A stretch of 5,942 nucleotides of DNA, from contig JAEWBL010000036.1 of assembly GCA_023391175.1 (NCBI GenBank), positions 1-5,942 on the forward strand. The letters are read 5' to 3'. Positions 1 through 5,925 of this stretch are shown one piece after another. The translations under genes and the position numbers were made by a program. Each line of letters opens with the position of its first letter. Positions within the stretch are counted from its first letter, which is position 1. The stretch comes from Pseudomonadota bacterium. GTDB taxonomy: Bacteria > Pseudomonadota > Alphaproteobacteria > Rhizobiales > Xanthobacteraceae. A model generated the notes under the pieces. That model did not search any database. It was not told the origin of the DNA and saw only the letters and a program-made list of their open reading frames with translations.

Positions 1-1044
1 GAGGGCCTCCGGCTCCCGCGCGCGCAACGCGTCGAGCCGCAGCAAGAGGGCTTCGCTGCGGGCGAGGAACCCGCCCGTGCGGCGCCCGGCGTAGCGCACC
101 GTATTGCGCAGGCGCGTCTCCAGCCGCCCGCGATGCTGCTGGATGCGGTCGAACACATCATCAATGCGCTCGAACACCCGGCGGATGGTGGCGAGATCGT
201 CGAACACCATGTCGCGCGCGCCGGCTTGATCGGCGGCAAGGTGGGCATCGAGATAGGCCTGCGCGACGACGCCGACGTCGCCCGCCGATTCCTCCACCGC
301 GTCCAGCCGCGCCAGAATCCGGTGGCGGTAGCGGTAGGGGTGGGCGGTGGTGTTGATGGCGGTATAGTCCTGCAACAGGATCCGTTCGACGAAATCCTCG
401 AAATAGAAGCGCAGGCGTTCGCCCACGCTGTCGCTTGTCAGGATCTGCCGGTCGATCTCGCGCAGCGCGGAGAGCACGGAGCGCAGGTAGCGGCCGAACG
501 ATGCGGAATCGCGCGCCGCCTTGTGGAGCCCGAGGGCATTTTCGCGGGCGTCGGCCTCCAGGGCATCGAGCCCGTTCCTGACCTGCACCACGAGGCCGCC
601 GAGCTGGTCGGACACGCCCTCGCGCAGTGTGCAGAGGAACTCCGCGAGCCGCAGGGCCGCCGCCGGCATGTCCAGCGTGACTTTGAGGCCGTAGCGTGTC
701 TCCTCCAGCCAGCCGGTGGCGATCAGCCGGTGGTAGATGTGGCGGGCGCGCCCCATGGCGTCGCTGGTGGCCTCGGCGTGGGCTGCATCCAGACCGCGCC
801 GGCGCAGGCGGCCGCGGCGGCCGACCACATGGTCGAGCACCACCGGCTCCTCGTCGTCGCGCCAGAGGGCCGGGTTCTCGCGGAGCTGCTCGTAGATGAG
901 GGCAAGGATGTCCGACTGGGCCGGAAAATTGAGATCGGACCGGAAGAACGCGCGATAGATGCGATCGACCATGATCTCGTAGATGGCGCGGTTCGAGCCC
1001 GAGAAGATGGTGAAGATGTCCGCGTTCAGTTGACCAAACAGCAT
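1..1044 (-). CDS. jetA: Wadjet anti-plasmid system protein JetA-like (DUF5716-type), 5' part; 3' end outside window
   Basis: Reading the complement from an ATG at 1044-1042 gives 348 uninterrupted codons to the window edge, with no stop, so the C-terminal part is missing. The protein begins MLFGQLNADIFTIFSGSNRA and continues with IYEIMVDRIYRAFFRSDL, then a tryptophan (LRENPALW) and a winged-helix-like stretch near residues 83-108 (ARHIYHRLIATGWLEE). Long charged helices follow. I recognise this pattern as the JetA family of Wadjet, the MukF/kleisin-like subunit that, with JetB (MukE-like), JetC (SMC ATPase) and JetD (topoisomerase VI A-like nuclease), cleaves closed circular plasmids. It lacks the look of the DUF3375 (type I) JetA, so a type II/III-like system is more likely. 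A Shine-Dalgarno stretch lies 9 nt upstream of the ATG. The gene is divergent from the kinase operon and should lead its own operon. Base composition matches its neighbours. The family call rests on remembered sequence style, not a search. Confidence 0.7.
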   Translation of the reverse strand, partial: MLFGQLNADIFTIFSGSNRAIYEIMVDRIYRAFFRSDLNFPAQSDILALIYEQLRENPALWRDDEEPVVLDHVVGRRGRLRRRGLDAAHAEATSDAMGRARHIYHRLIATGWLEETRYGLKVTLDMPAAALRLAEFLCTLREGVSDQLGGLVVQVRNGLDALEADARENALGLHKAARDSASFGRYLRSVLSALREIDRQILTSDSVGERLRFYFEDFVERILLQDYTAINTTAHPYRYRHRILARLDAVEESAGDVGVVAQAYLDAHLAADQAGARDMVFDDLATIRRVFERIDDVFDRIQQHRGRLETRLRNTVRYAGRRTGGFLARSEALLLRLDALRAREPEAL

Positions 1045-1053
1045 TCCAGAGCG

Positions 1054-1060
1054 CCTCTTC
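1054..1060 (-). promoter_or_regulatory. Ribosome binding site of the jetA-like gene
   Basis: On the minus strand positions 1060 to 1054 read GAAGAGG, followed by 9 nt and then the ATG at 1044. This spacing supports the chosen start. No other in-frame ATG with an equally good upstream purine stretch was seen. Confidence 0.6.
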
Positions 1061-1127
1061 CGGCCATCGATCGAACGGTTGAGTTCCGCTTGCGGTCCCG
1101 CGGGGCGGTTCAGGCTTCGGCGGACCC

Positions 1128-1190
1128 GATTCTGGGCGCACCAGATTTCGGGCGGCCGGCCCTACGGGCGGATTCGGGCGCAATTCGGGA
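1128..1190. repeat. Cluster of imperfect short direct repeats, GATT(C/T)CGGGCG-like
   Basis: Three related units occur in the same direction: GATTCTGGGCGCA at 1128-1140, GATTTCGGGCGGC at 1144-1156 and GATTCGGGCGCA at 1171-1182. A fourth, shorter one, AATTCGGGA, is at 1182-1190. On the jetA strand they read approximately GCGCCCGAATC. Start-to-start distances are 16, 27 and 11 nt. They could be binding sites for a regulator of either divergent gene, but they may also be chance similarity in GC-rich intergenic DNA. Confidence 0.35.
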
Positions 1191-1338
1191 TGAGGCCCAT
1201 GCCGGTCGCCCCCGCGTTCCAACGCCATAACCGATACCGCGGGGGATGGCGAGGCCGGTGTCCGGCGCGGCCGGCGGGAATTTCGCCGCGGCGGGCTGGC
1301 CTCACCGGTAGCGAACCTCTAGCCTTGGGGGCAATGAC

Positions 1339-1345
1339 AAGGTGA
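1339..1345 (+). promoter_or_regulatory. Ribosome binding site that decides the TTG start of the NCS1-kinase
   Basis: AAGGTGA at 1339-1345 lies 7 nt upstream of a TTG at 1353. An in-frame stop (TGA, 1335-1337) closes the frame just upstream, and the first in-frame ATG is about 130 codons downstream, inside a transmembrane helix. A TTG start at 1353 is therefore the best supported choice. Confidence 0.6.
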
Positions 1346-1352
1346 AAACGCG

Positions 1353-4007
1353 TTGGAAACGCCCGAACTGCCCGCTTTGCGGTCCTATCATTCCTGGATC
1401 GCCAACGAGACGCTGGAGGACTATTCGCTGCGCTACACGGCGCGGTCCTTCCGGCGCTGGTCGCCCTTCGTCATTGCCAACACGGCGCTCGGCGGCATCT
1501 CCTTCCTGGCGCTGGAGACCATCGGCGGCTCGATCACCCTGAACTACGGTTTTACCAACGCGGGCCTCGCGATCCTCGTGGTGTCGGTGTTCATCTTTGT
1601 CACCAGCCTGCCCATCGCCTATTACTCCAGCAAATACGGAATCGATCTCGATCTGCTCACCCGCGGGGCGGGGTTCGGCTATATCGGCTCGACGATCACG
1701 TCGCTGATCTATGCGAGCTTCACCTTCATCTTCTTCGCCCTGGAAGGCGCCATCATGGCCCAGGCGCTGAAGCTCTATTTCGATCTGCCGCTCGTGCTCG
1801 GCTACATCCTGTCATCCCTCGTCATCATCCCCGTCACGCTCATGGGCATCACCATGATCTCGCGGCTGCAGATGGTGACGCAGCCGCTCTGGCTCGCGAT
1901 GATGGTGCTGCCCTTCGTCATGATCTGGCTGAAGGCGCCGGACGAGATCGCCGCGTGGACCCGCTTTGCCGGCCGCGACACCGGCTCGGCCGGGTTCGAT
2001 GCGCTGGCCTTCGGCGCGGCGGTGAGCGTCATGTGCTCGCTGGTGGTGCAGATCGGCGAGCAGGCGGACTATCTGCGCTTCCTGCCCGAGAAGAAGGCCG
2101 CGAACCGCCTCGCCTGGTGGGGTGCGGTGGTGATGGCGGGGCCGGGCTGGATTGTCATCGGCGGGTTGAAGATCCTCGCCGGCGGGCTGCTCGCGGTGCT
2201 GGTGCTCGGCGCCGGGCTGCCCCGTCCGGCGGCGCTGGAACCGATCTACATGTATCTCGTCGCCTACCAGCACGTCTTCGACAATCCGGCGCTGGCCCTG
2301 TTCTGCGCCACGCTGTTCGTGCTGGTGTCCCAGGTGAAGATCAACGTGACCAACGCCTATGCCGGCTCGCTGGCGTGGTCGAACTTCTTCTCCCGCGTCA
2401 CCCACTATCATCCCGGACGGGTGGTGTGGCTGGTGTTCAACATCCTCATCTCGCTGCTGCTGATGCTGCTCGGCATTTTCGAGACGTTGGACGTGGTGCT
2501 GGCGGTCTATTCCAACATCGCCATGGCATGGGTCGGCGCCATCATCGCCGACCTCCTGGTGCTGAAGCCGCTCAAGGTCAGCCCCTGCTTCATCGAATTC
2601 AAGCGCGCGCACCTGCACGATTTCAATCCCGTCGGCTGCGGCGGCATGGCGGCGGGCTCGCTCGTCTCCCTCCTCGCCTTCACCGGGGTCTTCGGCCCGG
2701 CCGTTCAGGCCTATGCGGCGCCGCTCTCCTTCCTCATCGCTTTCCTCGCCGCGGTCGCCATCGGCTTCGGAACGCGCGGGCGCTATTATCTCGCCCGTCC
2801 GCCCGTCGATGGCTCGCTGGCGCAGGGCACTGGCCCCGTCCTGCGCTGCGAGATCTGCGATCACGGCTACGAGCGGGACGACATGGCCTATTGCAGCTTC
2901 TACGAGCGGCCCATCTGCTCGCTCTGCTGCAGCCTCGACGCCCACTGCCACGACGCCTGCAAAAAGTCCCACCAGGACCTCGAAAGCTCGCGGTCACGCT
3001 ATTTCGGCGAGGGGTTCCGGCGCCGCATCGCGCCGCACATGCCCCAGCGCCTGCTCAAGGTCGGTGGCGTCCTCGTCGCCCTCACGGTGGTGACCGCGGC
3101 GCTGTTCCTGCTCACCTACCGGCTGATCGATCCGGGGGCGGAGACGCCCCATCTGGACAACGGCGGGCTGCTGCTGCGGGTGTTCCTCGCCATGCTGCCG
3201 CTGCTCGCCATCAGCGCGTGGTGGATCGTCCTGTCCAACGAGAGCCGGGAACTCGCCGAGCGCAATCTCGTCGGCTCGCTGGAGAAGCTGAACGAGACGC
3301 GGGAGGAGCTGACGCGCAGCGAGCGTCTCGCCGCCATCGGCCAATTGACGGCAACGGTGAGCCACGAACTGCGCAATCCCCTGGGAACGCTCACGACCTC
3401 CGTCGCGGTGCTGCAGCGGGCGGGCACCCTCTCCGGCGAGCGGGAGCGGGGCGAGCTGGACCGCATCCAGCGCAACGTGCGGCGCTGCGTGCGCATCATC
3501 GAGGATCTGCTCGAATTCTCCCGTCGGCCCGACGTCAGCATGGTGCCGCTGGCGCTCGATGCGTGGATCGCCGAGCAGGCCTCCGATCTGCGCGCCCTGT
3601 CCGGCGTCGAGCTGGCGCTGGACCTCAACTGCGACCGCATCATCGAGGCTGATGGCGAGCGGCTGCGGCAGGTGCTCGCCAATCTGGTGCAGAACGCCAT
3701 GCAGGCCGTGCTGGAACGGCCCGCCGGGGCACCGCCCGGACGCGTCGCCATCGCCACGGCAGCGGAGGGCGAGCGGGTGCGGATCACCGTCACCGACAAT
3801 GGCGTGGGCATGAGCGAGGAGGTGCGCCGGCGCCTGTTCGAGCCGCTGTTCAGCACCAAGCCGTTCGGGCTCGGCCTGGGCCTCGCGCTGGTCAAGCGCA
3901 TCACCGAGCGCCACGGCGGCAGCGTTTCCATCGCTTCACAGCCGGGCGCGGGCACGCGCGTCGACATCACTCTTCCCGCCGCACGGGAGCACGCGGATGC
4001 CTCGTAG
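1353..4007 (+). CDS. NCS1 transporter-like sensor histidine kinase with cysteine-rich linker
   Basis: This is an 884-residue membrane protein. Residues 1-475 look like an NCS1 (purine/cytosine permease family) domain with about 12 helices. Family-like features include an ADYLRF motif after helix 6 (238-243) and NAYAGSLAWSNFF in and after helix 8 (334-346). Residues 499-536 hold eight cysteines (CEIC, then ICSLCC, then HCHDAC), probably a cytoplasmic metal site. Two further helices (about 569-588 and 605-627) flank a short periplasmic loop, followed by a charged, probably coiled-coil linker (628-660). The kinase core is complete: H-box SHELRNP with phospho-accepting H671, N-box around N777/N781, G1 box DNGVGM from D815, F-box LFEPLFSTK, and G2 box GLGLGL near 839. 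It should autophosphorylate H671 in response to a ligand or transport state, by analogy with CbrA, which carries an unrelated SLC5 transporter. The ligand is unknown. It starts at TTG and its last 11 nt overlap the next gene, so the two are co-translated. The domain reading is solid; whether it still transports is open. Confidence 0.88.
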   Translation: METPELPALRSYHSWIANETLEDYSLRYTARSFRRWSPFVIANTALGGISFLALETIGGSITLNYGFTNAGLAILVVSVFIFVTSLPIAYYSSKYGIDLDLLTRGAGFGYIGSTITSLIYASFTFIFFALEGAIMAQALKLYFDLPLVLGYILSSLVIIPVTLMGITMISRLQMVTQPLWLAMMVLPFVMIWLKAPDEIAAWTRFAGRDTGSAGFDALAFGAAVSVMCSLVVQIGEQADYLRFLPEKKAANRLAWWGAVVMAGPGWIVIGGLKILAGGLLAVLVLGAGLPRPAALEPIYMYLVAYQHVFDNPALALFCATLFVLVSQVKINVTNAYAGSLAWSNFFSRVTHYHPGRVVWLVFNILISLLLMLLGIFETLDVVLAVYSNIAMAWVGAIIADLLVLKPLKVSPCFIEFKRAHLHDFNPVGCGGMAAGSLVSLLAFTGVFGPAVQAYAAPLSFLIAFLAAVAIGFGTRGRYYLARPPVDGSLAQGTGPVLRCEICDHGYERDDMAYCSFYERPICSLCCSLDAHCHDACKKSHQDLESSRSRYFGEGFRRRIAPHMPQRLLKVGGVLVALTVVTAALFLLTYRLIDPGAETPHLDNGGLLLRVFLAMLPLLAISAWWIVLSNESRELAERNLVGSLEKLNETREELTRSERLAAIGQLTATVSHELRNPLGTLTTSVAVLQRAGTLSGERERGELDRIQRNVRRCVRIIEDLLEFSRRPDVSMVPLALDAWIAEQASDLRALSGVELALDLNCDRIIEADGERLRQVLANLVQNAMQAVLERPAGAPPGRVAIATAAEGERVRITVTDNGVGMSEEVRRRLFEPLFSTKPFGLGLGLALVKRITERHGGSVSIASQPGAGTRVDITLPAAREHADAS
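2847..2960 (+). other. Cysteine-cluster segment inside the NCS1-kinase (putative zinc or metal site)
   Basis: This segment encodes residues 499-536 of the sensor kinase. Cysteines fall at 499, 502, 514, 522, 525, 526, 532 and 536, with histidines at 504, 531 and 533. The paired CxxC motifs (499/502 and 522/525) resemble the knuckles of a zinc finger or treble clef, and the tail is CCSLDAHCHDAC. It sits on the cytoplasmic side between the last permease helix and the second membrane hairpin. I recall similar segments in other permease-linked kinases but know no assigned function. Metal binding or redox sensing is inference. Confidence 0.65.
3985..3989 (+). promoter_or_regulatory. Ribosome binding site of the receiver-kinase, inside the upstream gene
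   Basis: GGGAG at 3985-3989 lies 7 nt before the ATG at 3997. It is embedded in the last codons of the NCS1-kinase, so ribosomes finishing that gene at 4007 can reinitiate directly on the next one. This points to translational coupling and a fixed ratio of the two proteins. Confidence 0.6.
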
Positions 4008-5160
4008 GGCGGAGCGACGCGTCCTGATCGTGGACGACGACCAGGACTTCGCCGGCAGCCTCGCCGCGCTGCTGGAGATGGAGGGATATGTGATCGCCGT
4101 CGCCCATGACGGCGCCAGCGCGAAGGCGCGGGTGGAAGCCATGGCGGCGGAGGCGCCGGGCGTCGCCCTCGTGGACATCCGCCTCGGGCGCGAGGATGGC
4201 GTGGCCCTCGCCATGGAACTCGGCCGCATCCGGCCGGACCTGCTGGTGGTGATGGTGACGGCCTATGCCTCCGTCCCCACCGCGATCCGGGCGTTGCAGG
4301 CGGGGGCCTATGACTATGTCTGCAAGCCGTTCGATCCCGATGACCTCCTCGCCACCCTCGGCCGCTGCTTCGATCGCCATGCGCTGGCCCACGAGCGGGC
4401 GCAGGCGGAGGAACTGCTGCGCCGCAGCCGGAGGCTGGAGGCCATCGGGCGGCTCTCGGCGGGCATCGCGCACGATTTCAACAACCTCCTCGCGGTGGTC
4501 GGCGGCAATCTCAAGCTGCTGCAGGAGGAGGTGCTGCGCGAGCCGCCGGGCGATCGCGCGGTGATGCGGGAACTCGTGGCGGACGCGCTCGGCGCGGTGG
4601 AGGAAGGCATCGCCGCCAGCCGCCAGTTGCTCGCCGTGGGGCGGGCGCAGCCGCTGCTGCCGCGCCTCGTGGACATCGCCCCTGTGCTCGATCAGGTGGT
4701 CCACCAGGCGGGGGCGGTGGTTGGCCCCGGCATCGCGCTTCATCGGGAGGCTGCGCCGCAGCCGTGCGCCGCGGTTGTGGATGTGCACCAGTTGGAGGCG
4801 AGCCTCCTCAACCTCCTGCTCAACGCCCGCGATGCCCTCGAAGGGCGAGGCGTCATCCACCTTGGTGCCGAGCTGCGCGAACTTACCCCGGGCGCGCCCG
4901 AGCTTCTGGAGGACATGCCGGCCGGTGCCTATGTGGCGCTGGTGGTGGAGGATGCCGGCTGCGGCATGGCGCCGGATGTCGTGGAGCGGGCATTCCATCC
5001 CTTCTTCTCCACCAAGCCGGCGGAGAGCGGCAGCGGCCTCGGCCTCGCGACCGTCTACGGCTTCGCGCGGCAGTCCGGGGGCAACCTCGTCATCGAGAGC
5101 GAGCCGGGGGCTGGAACCCGCGTGACGCTGCTGGTGCCTGCGGCCACGCGCGGCGCTTGA
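3997..5160 (+). CDS. Receiver domain-histidine kinase fusion (REC-HisKA-HATPase)
   Basis: This 387-residue protein is soluble, with no signal peptide or membrane helix. Residues 7-125 form a receiver domain: acidic pocket D13-D15, phospho-acceptor D60 (ALVDIRLG), switch T88 and K110 in CKPFDP. A short helical linker (130-148) leads to a second histidine kinase: H-box GIAHDFNNLL with H159, N-box NLLLNARDAL (N272/N276), G1 box EDAGCGM from D319, F-box FHPFFSTK and G2 box GSGLGL at 345-350. No C-terminal receiver, HPt or DNA-binding domain is present. The receiver is the only input domain, so the kinase is most simply controlled by phosphorylation of D60, probably by the NCS1-kinase whose gene overlaps it by 11 nt. 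Phosphate would then go from H159 to another regulator, with the convergent OmpR-type protein the obvious candidate. All catalytic residues appear intact. Domain identity is secure; the partners are inferred from gene order. Confidence 0.9.
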   Translation: MPRRAERRVLIVDDDQDFAGSLAALLEMEGYVIAVAHDGASAKARVEAMAAEAPGVALVDIRLGREDGVALAMELGRIRPDLLVVMVTAYASVPTAIRALQAGAYDYVCKPFDPDDLLATLGRCFDRHALAHERAQAEELLRRSRRLEAIGRLSAGIAHDFNNLLAVVGGNLKLLQEEVLREPPGDRAVMRELVADALGAVEEGIAASRQLLAVGRAQPLLPRLVDIAPVLDQVVHQAGAVVGPGIALHREAAPQPCAAVVDVHQLEASLLNLLLNARDALEGRGVIHLGAELRELTPGAPELLEDMPAGAYVALVVEDAGCGMAPDVVERAFHPFFSTKPAESGSGLGLATVYGFARQSGGNLVIESEPGAGTRVTLLVPAATRGA

Positions 5161-5166
5161 TACGCT

Positions 5167-5925
5167 TCAGTGGGGCGCGGGCGGGGTGAAGACATAGCCT
5201 TCCCCGCGCACGGTCTTGATGATCTCCCCGCCGCCGCCGTCCTCCAGCTTGCGCCGGAGCTTGCCGACCAGCACGTCGATGCTGCGGTCGAACGGCGCCC
5301 ATTGCCGGTTGGCTACGAGGTCCAGCATCTGGTCGCGGGTGAGCACGCGGCCGGGCCGCTCGGCAAGGGCGGCCAGCAGGCGGAATTCGTGGCTGGTCAG
5401 CGCCACGCGGGTGCCGTCCACTCGCGTCAGCTCGCGGCGTTCGAGGTCTAGCCGGAAGACGCCGAACACCAGGTGATGGCCCGCCGGCGAGGCCGGGGCA
5501 GGGGAGGCGGCGACCGATGCGGGGGTGGCGCGGATGGCGCCGTTGGCGCGCCGCAGCAGCGCCCGAACGCGGGCGAGCAATTCGCGCGGCTCGAACGGCT
5601 TGGTGACGTAATCGTCCGCCCCGAGTTCCAGGCACACGATCTTGTCCACTGTCTCGCACTTGGCCGAGAGCACGAGCAGCGGCATGTCCCAGCCGGCGCG
5701 TACGGCGCGGGCGAGGGAGAGCCCATCCTCGCCGCGGGGAAAGGTGAGGTCGAGGATGATGAGATCAAAGCGCGTCGCCGCGAGCGCGTCGCGCATGGCG
5801 CTGCCGTCCAGCGCGAAATCGGCGCAGAAGCCCTCCCGCGCCAGGAATTTGGTGACGAAGCCGCACATCCGGCGGTCGTCGTCCACCATCAGGATTCTCG
5901 GACTGCGCGCAGCCTCGTTCATCAT
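5167..5925 (-). CDS. OmpR-family DNA-binding response regulator
   Basis: This is a receiver plus winged-helix regulator of about 252 residues. Counting from the ATG at 5925, the receiver spans about 10-125, with acidic residues D15-D17, phospho-acceptor D59 (IILDL), S87 in VLSAK at the switch position and K109 in VTKPFEP. An Ala/Pro-rich linker (about 131-150) leads to an OmpR/PhoB winged helix (151-249) with SHEFRLL, the recognition-helix region RSIDVLVGKLRRKLE and the terminal IIKTVRGEGYVF. The EDGLSLA and SIDVLVGKLRRK wording is closest to the OmpR subgroup. One extra residue (R64) seems inserted between P63 and G65 in the loop after D59. The start is uncertain: GTG at 5937, ATG at 5925 or ATG at 5922 are all in frame; GAGGG at 5941-5937 favours one of the ATGs. 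The gene converges on the kinase operon with a 6-nt gap and is the likely transcriptional output of that system. Confidence 0.88.
   Translation of the reverse strand: MMNEAARSPRILMVDDDRRMCGFVTKFLAREGFCADFALDGSAMRDALAATRFDLIILDLTFPRGEDGLSLARAVRAGWDMPLLVLSAKCETVDKIVCLELGADDYVTKPFEPRELLARVRALLRRANGAIRATPASVAASPAPASPAGHHLVFGVFRLDLERRELTRVDGTRVALTSHEFRLLAALAERPGRVLTRDQMLDLVANRQWAPFDRSIDVLVGKLRRKLEDGGGGEIIKTVRGEGYVFTPPAPH

Larger units (their letters stand above)
1045..1352. promoter_or_regulatory. Divergent intergenic region (308 nt) between the jetA-like gene and the sensor kinase operon
   Basis: No convincing gene lies here. Both flanking genes point outward, so promoters for both should be inside. 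I could not assign -35/-10 boxes with confidence. Visible elements are an 8-bp palindrome TCGATCGA at 1067-1074 (23 nt upstream of the jetA-like ATG), an 8-bp palindrome GGCCGGCC at 1154-1161, a cluster of imperfect repeats at 1128-1190, and a short inverted repeat CGGCG/CGCCG at 1272-1276 and 1284-1288 with a 7-nt loop. In GC-rich DNA short palindromes of this size can occur by chance. No tRNA, insertion sequence end or attachment site was recognised. Confidence 0.5.

Noticed and set aside
161..1228. Minus-strand frame of 355 codons overlapping the jetA-like gene
   Set aside because: Arg/Pro/Gly-rich composition typical of an out-of-frame reading; no domain signature.
133..1230. Long plus-strand frame of 365 codons opposite the jetA-like gene
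   Set aside because: Low-complexity composition typical of an antisense shadow in GC-rich DNA (many Val/Ala/Gly/Asp/His), and no recognisable domain. The minus-strand frame from 1044 gives a coherent protein with a good ribosome binding site.
1272..1288. Small hairpin CGGCG/CGCCG in the intergenic region as terminator or riboswitch element
   Set aside because: The stem is only 5 bp, there is no T-run, and no conserved RNA motif is recognisable.
1297..1312. Possible sigma-54 promoter (TGGC ... GC) upstream of the NCS1-kinase
   Set aside because: The GG-to-GC spacing is 11 nt instead of the required 10, and the TTGCA-type half is missing.
1812..2972. Minus-strand frame of 386 codons inside the NCS1-kinase
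   Set aside because: Antisense of a clear membrane domain; the product is His/Arg/Glu-rich with no family resemblance.
1955..3652. Plus-strand frame of 565 codons inside the NCS1-kinase
   Set aside because: Out-of-frame Arg/Ala/Pro/Gly-rich translation of an established gene. It is not evidence of a frameshift, since the real frame is intact from 1353 to 4007.
3967..4998. Minus-strand frame of 343 codons opposite the REC-kinase
   Set aside because: Shadow of a gene whose receiver and kinase motifs are all intact on the plus strand.
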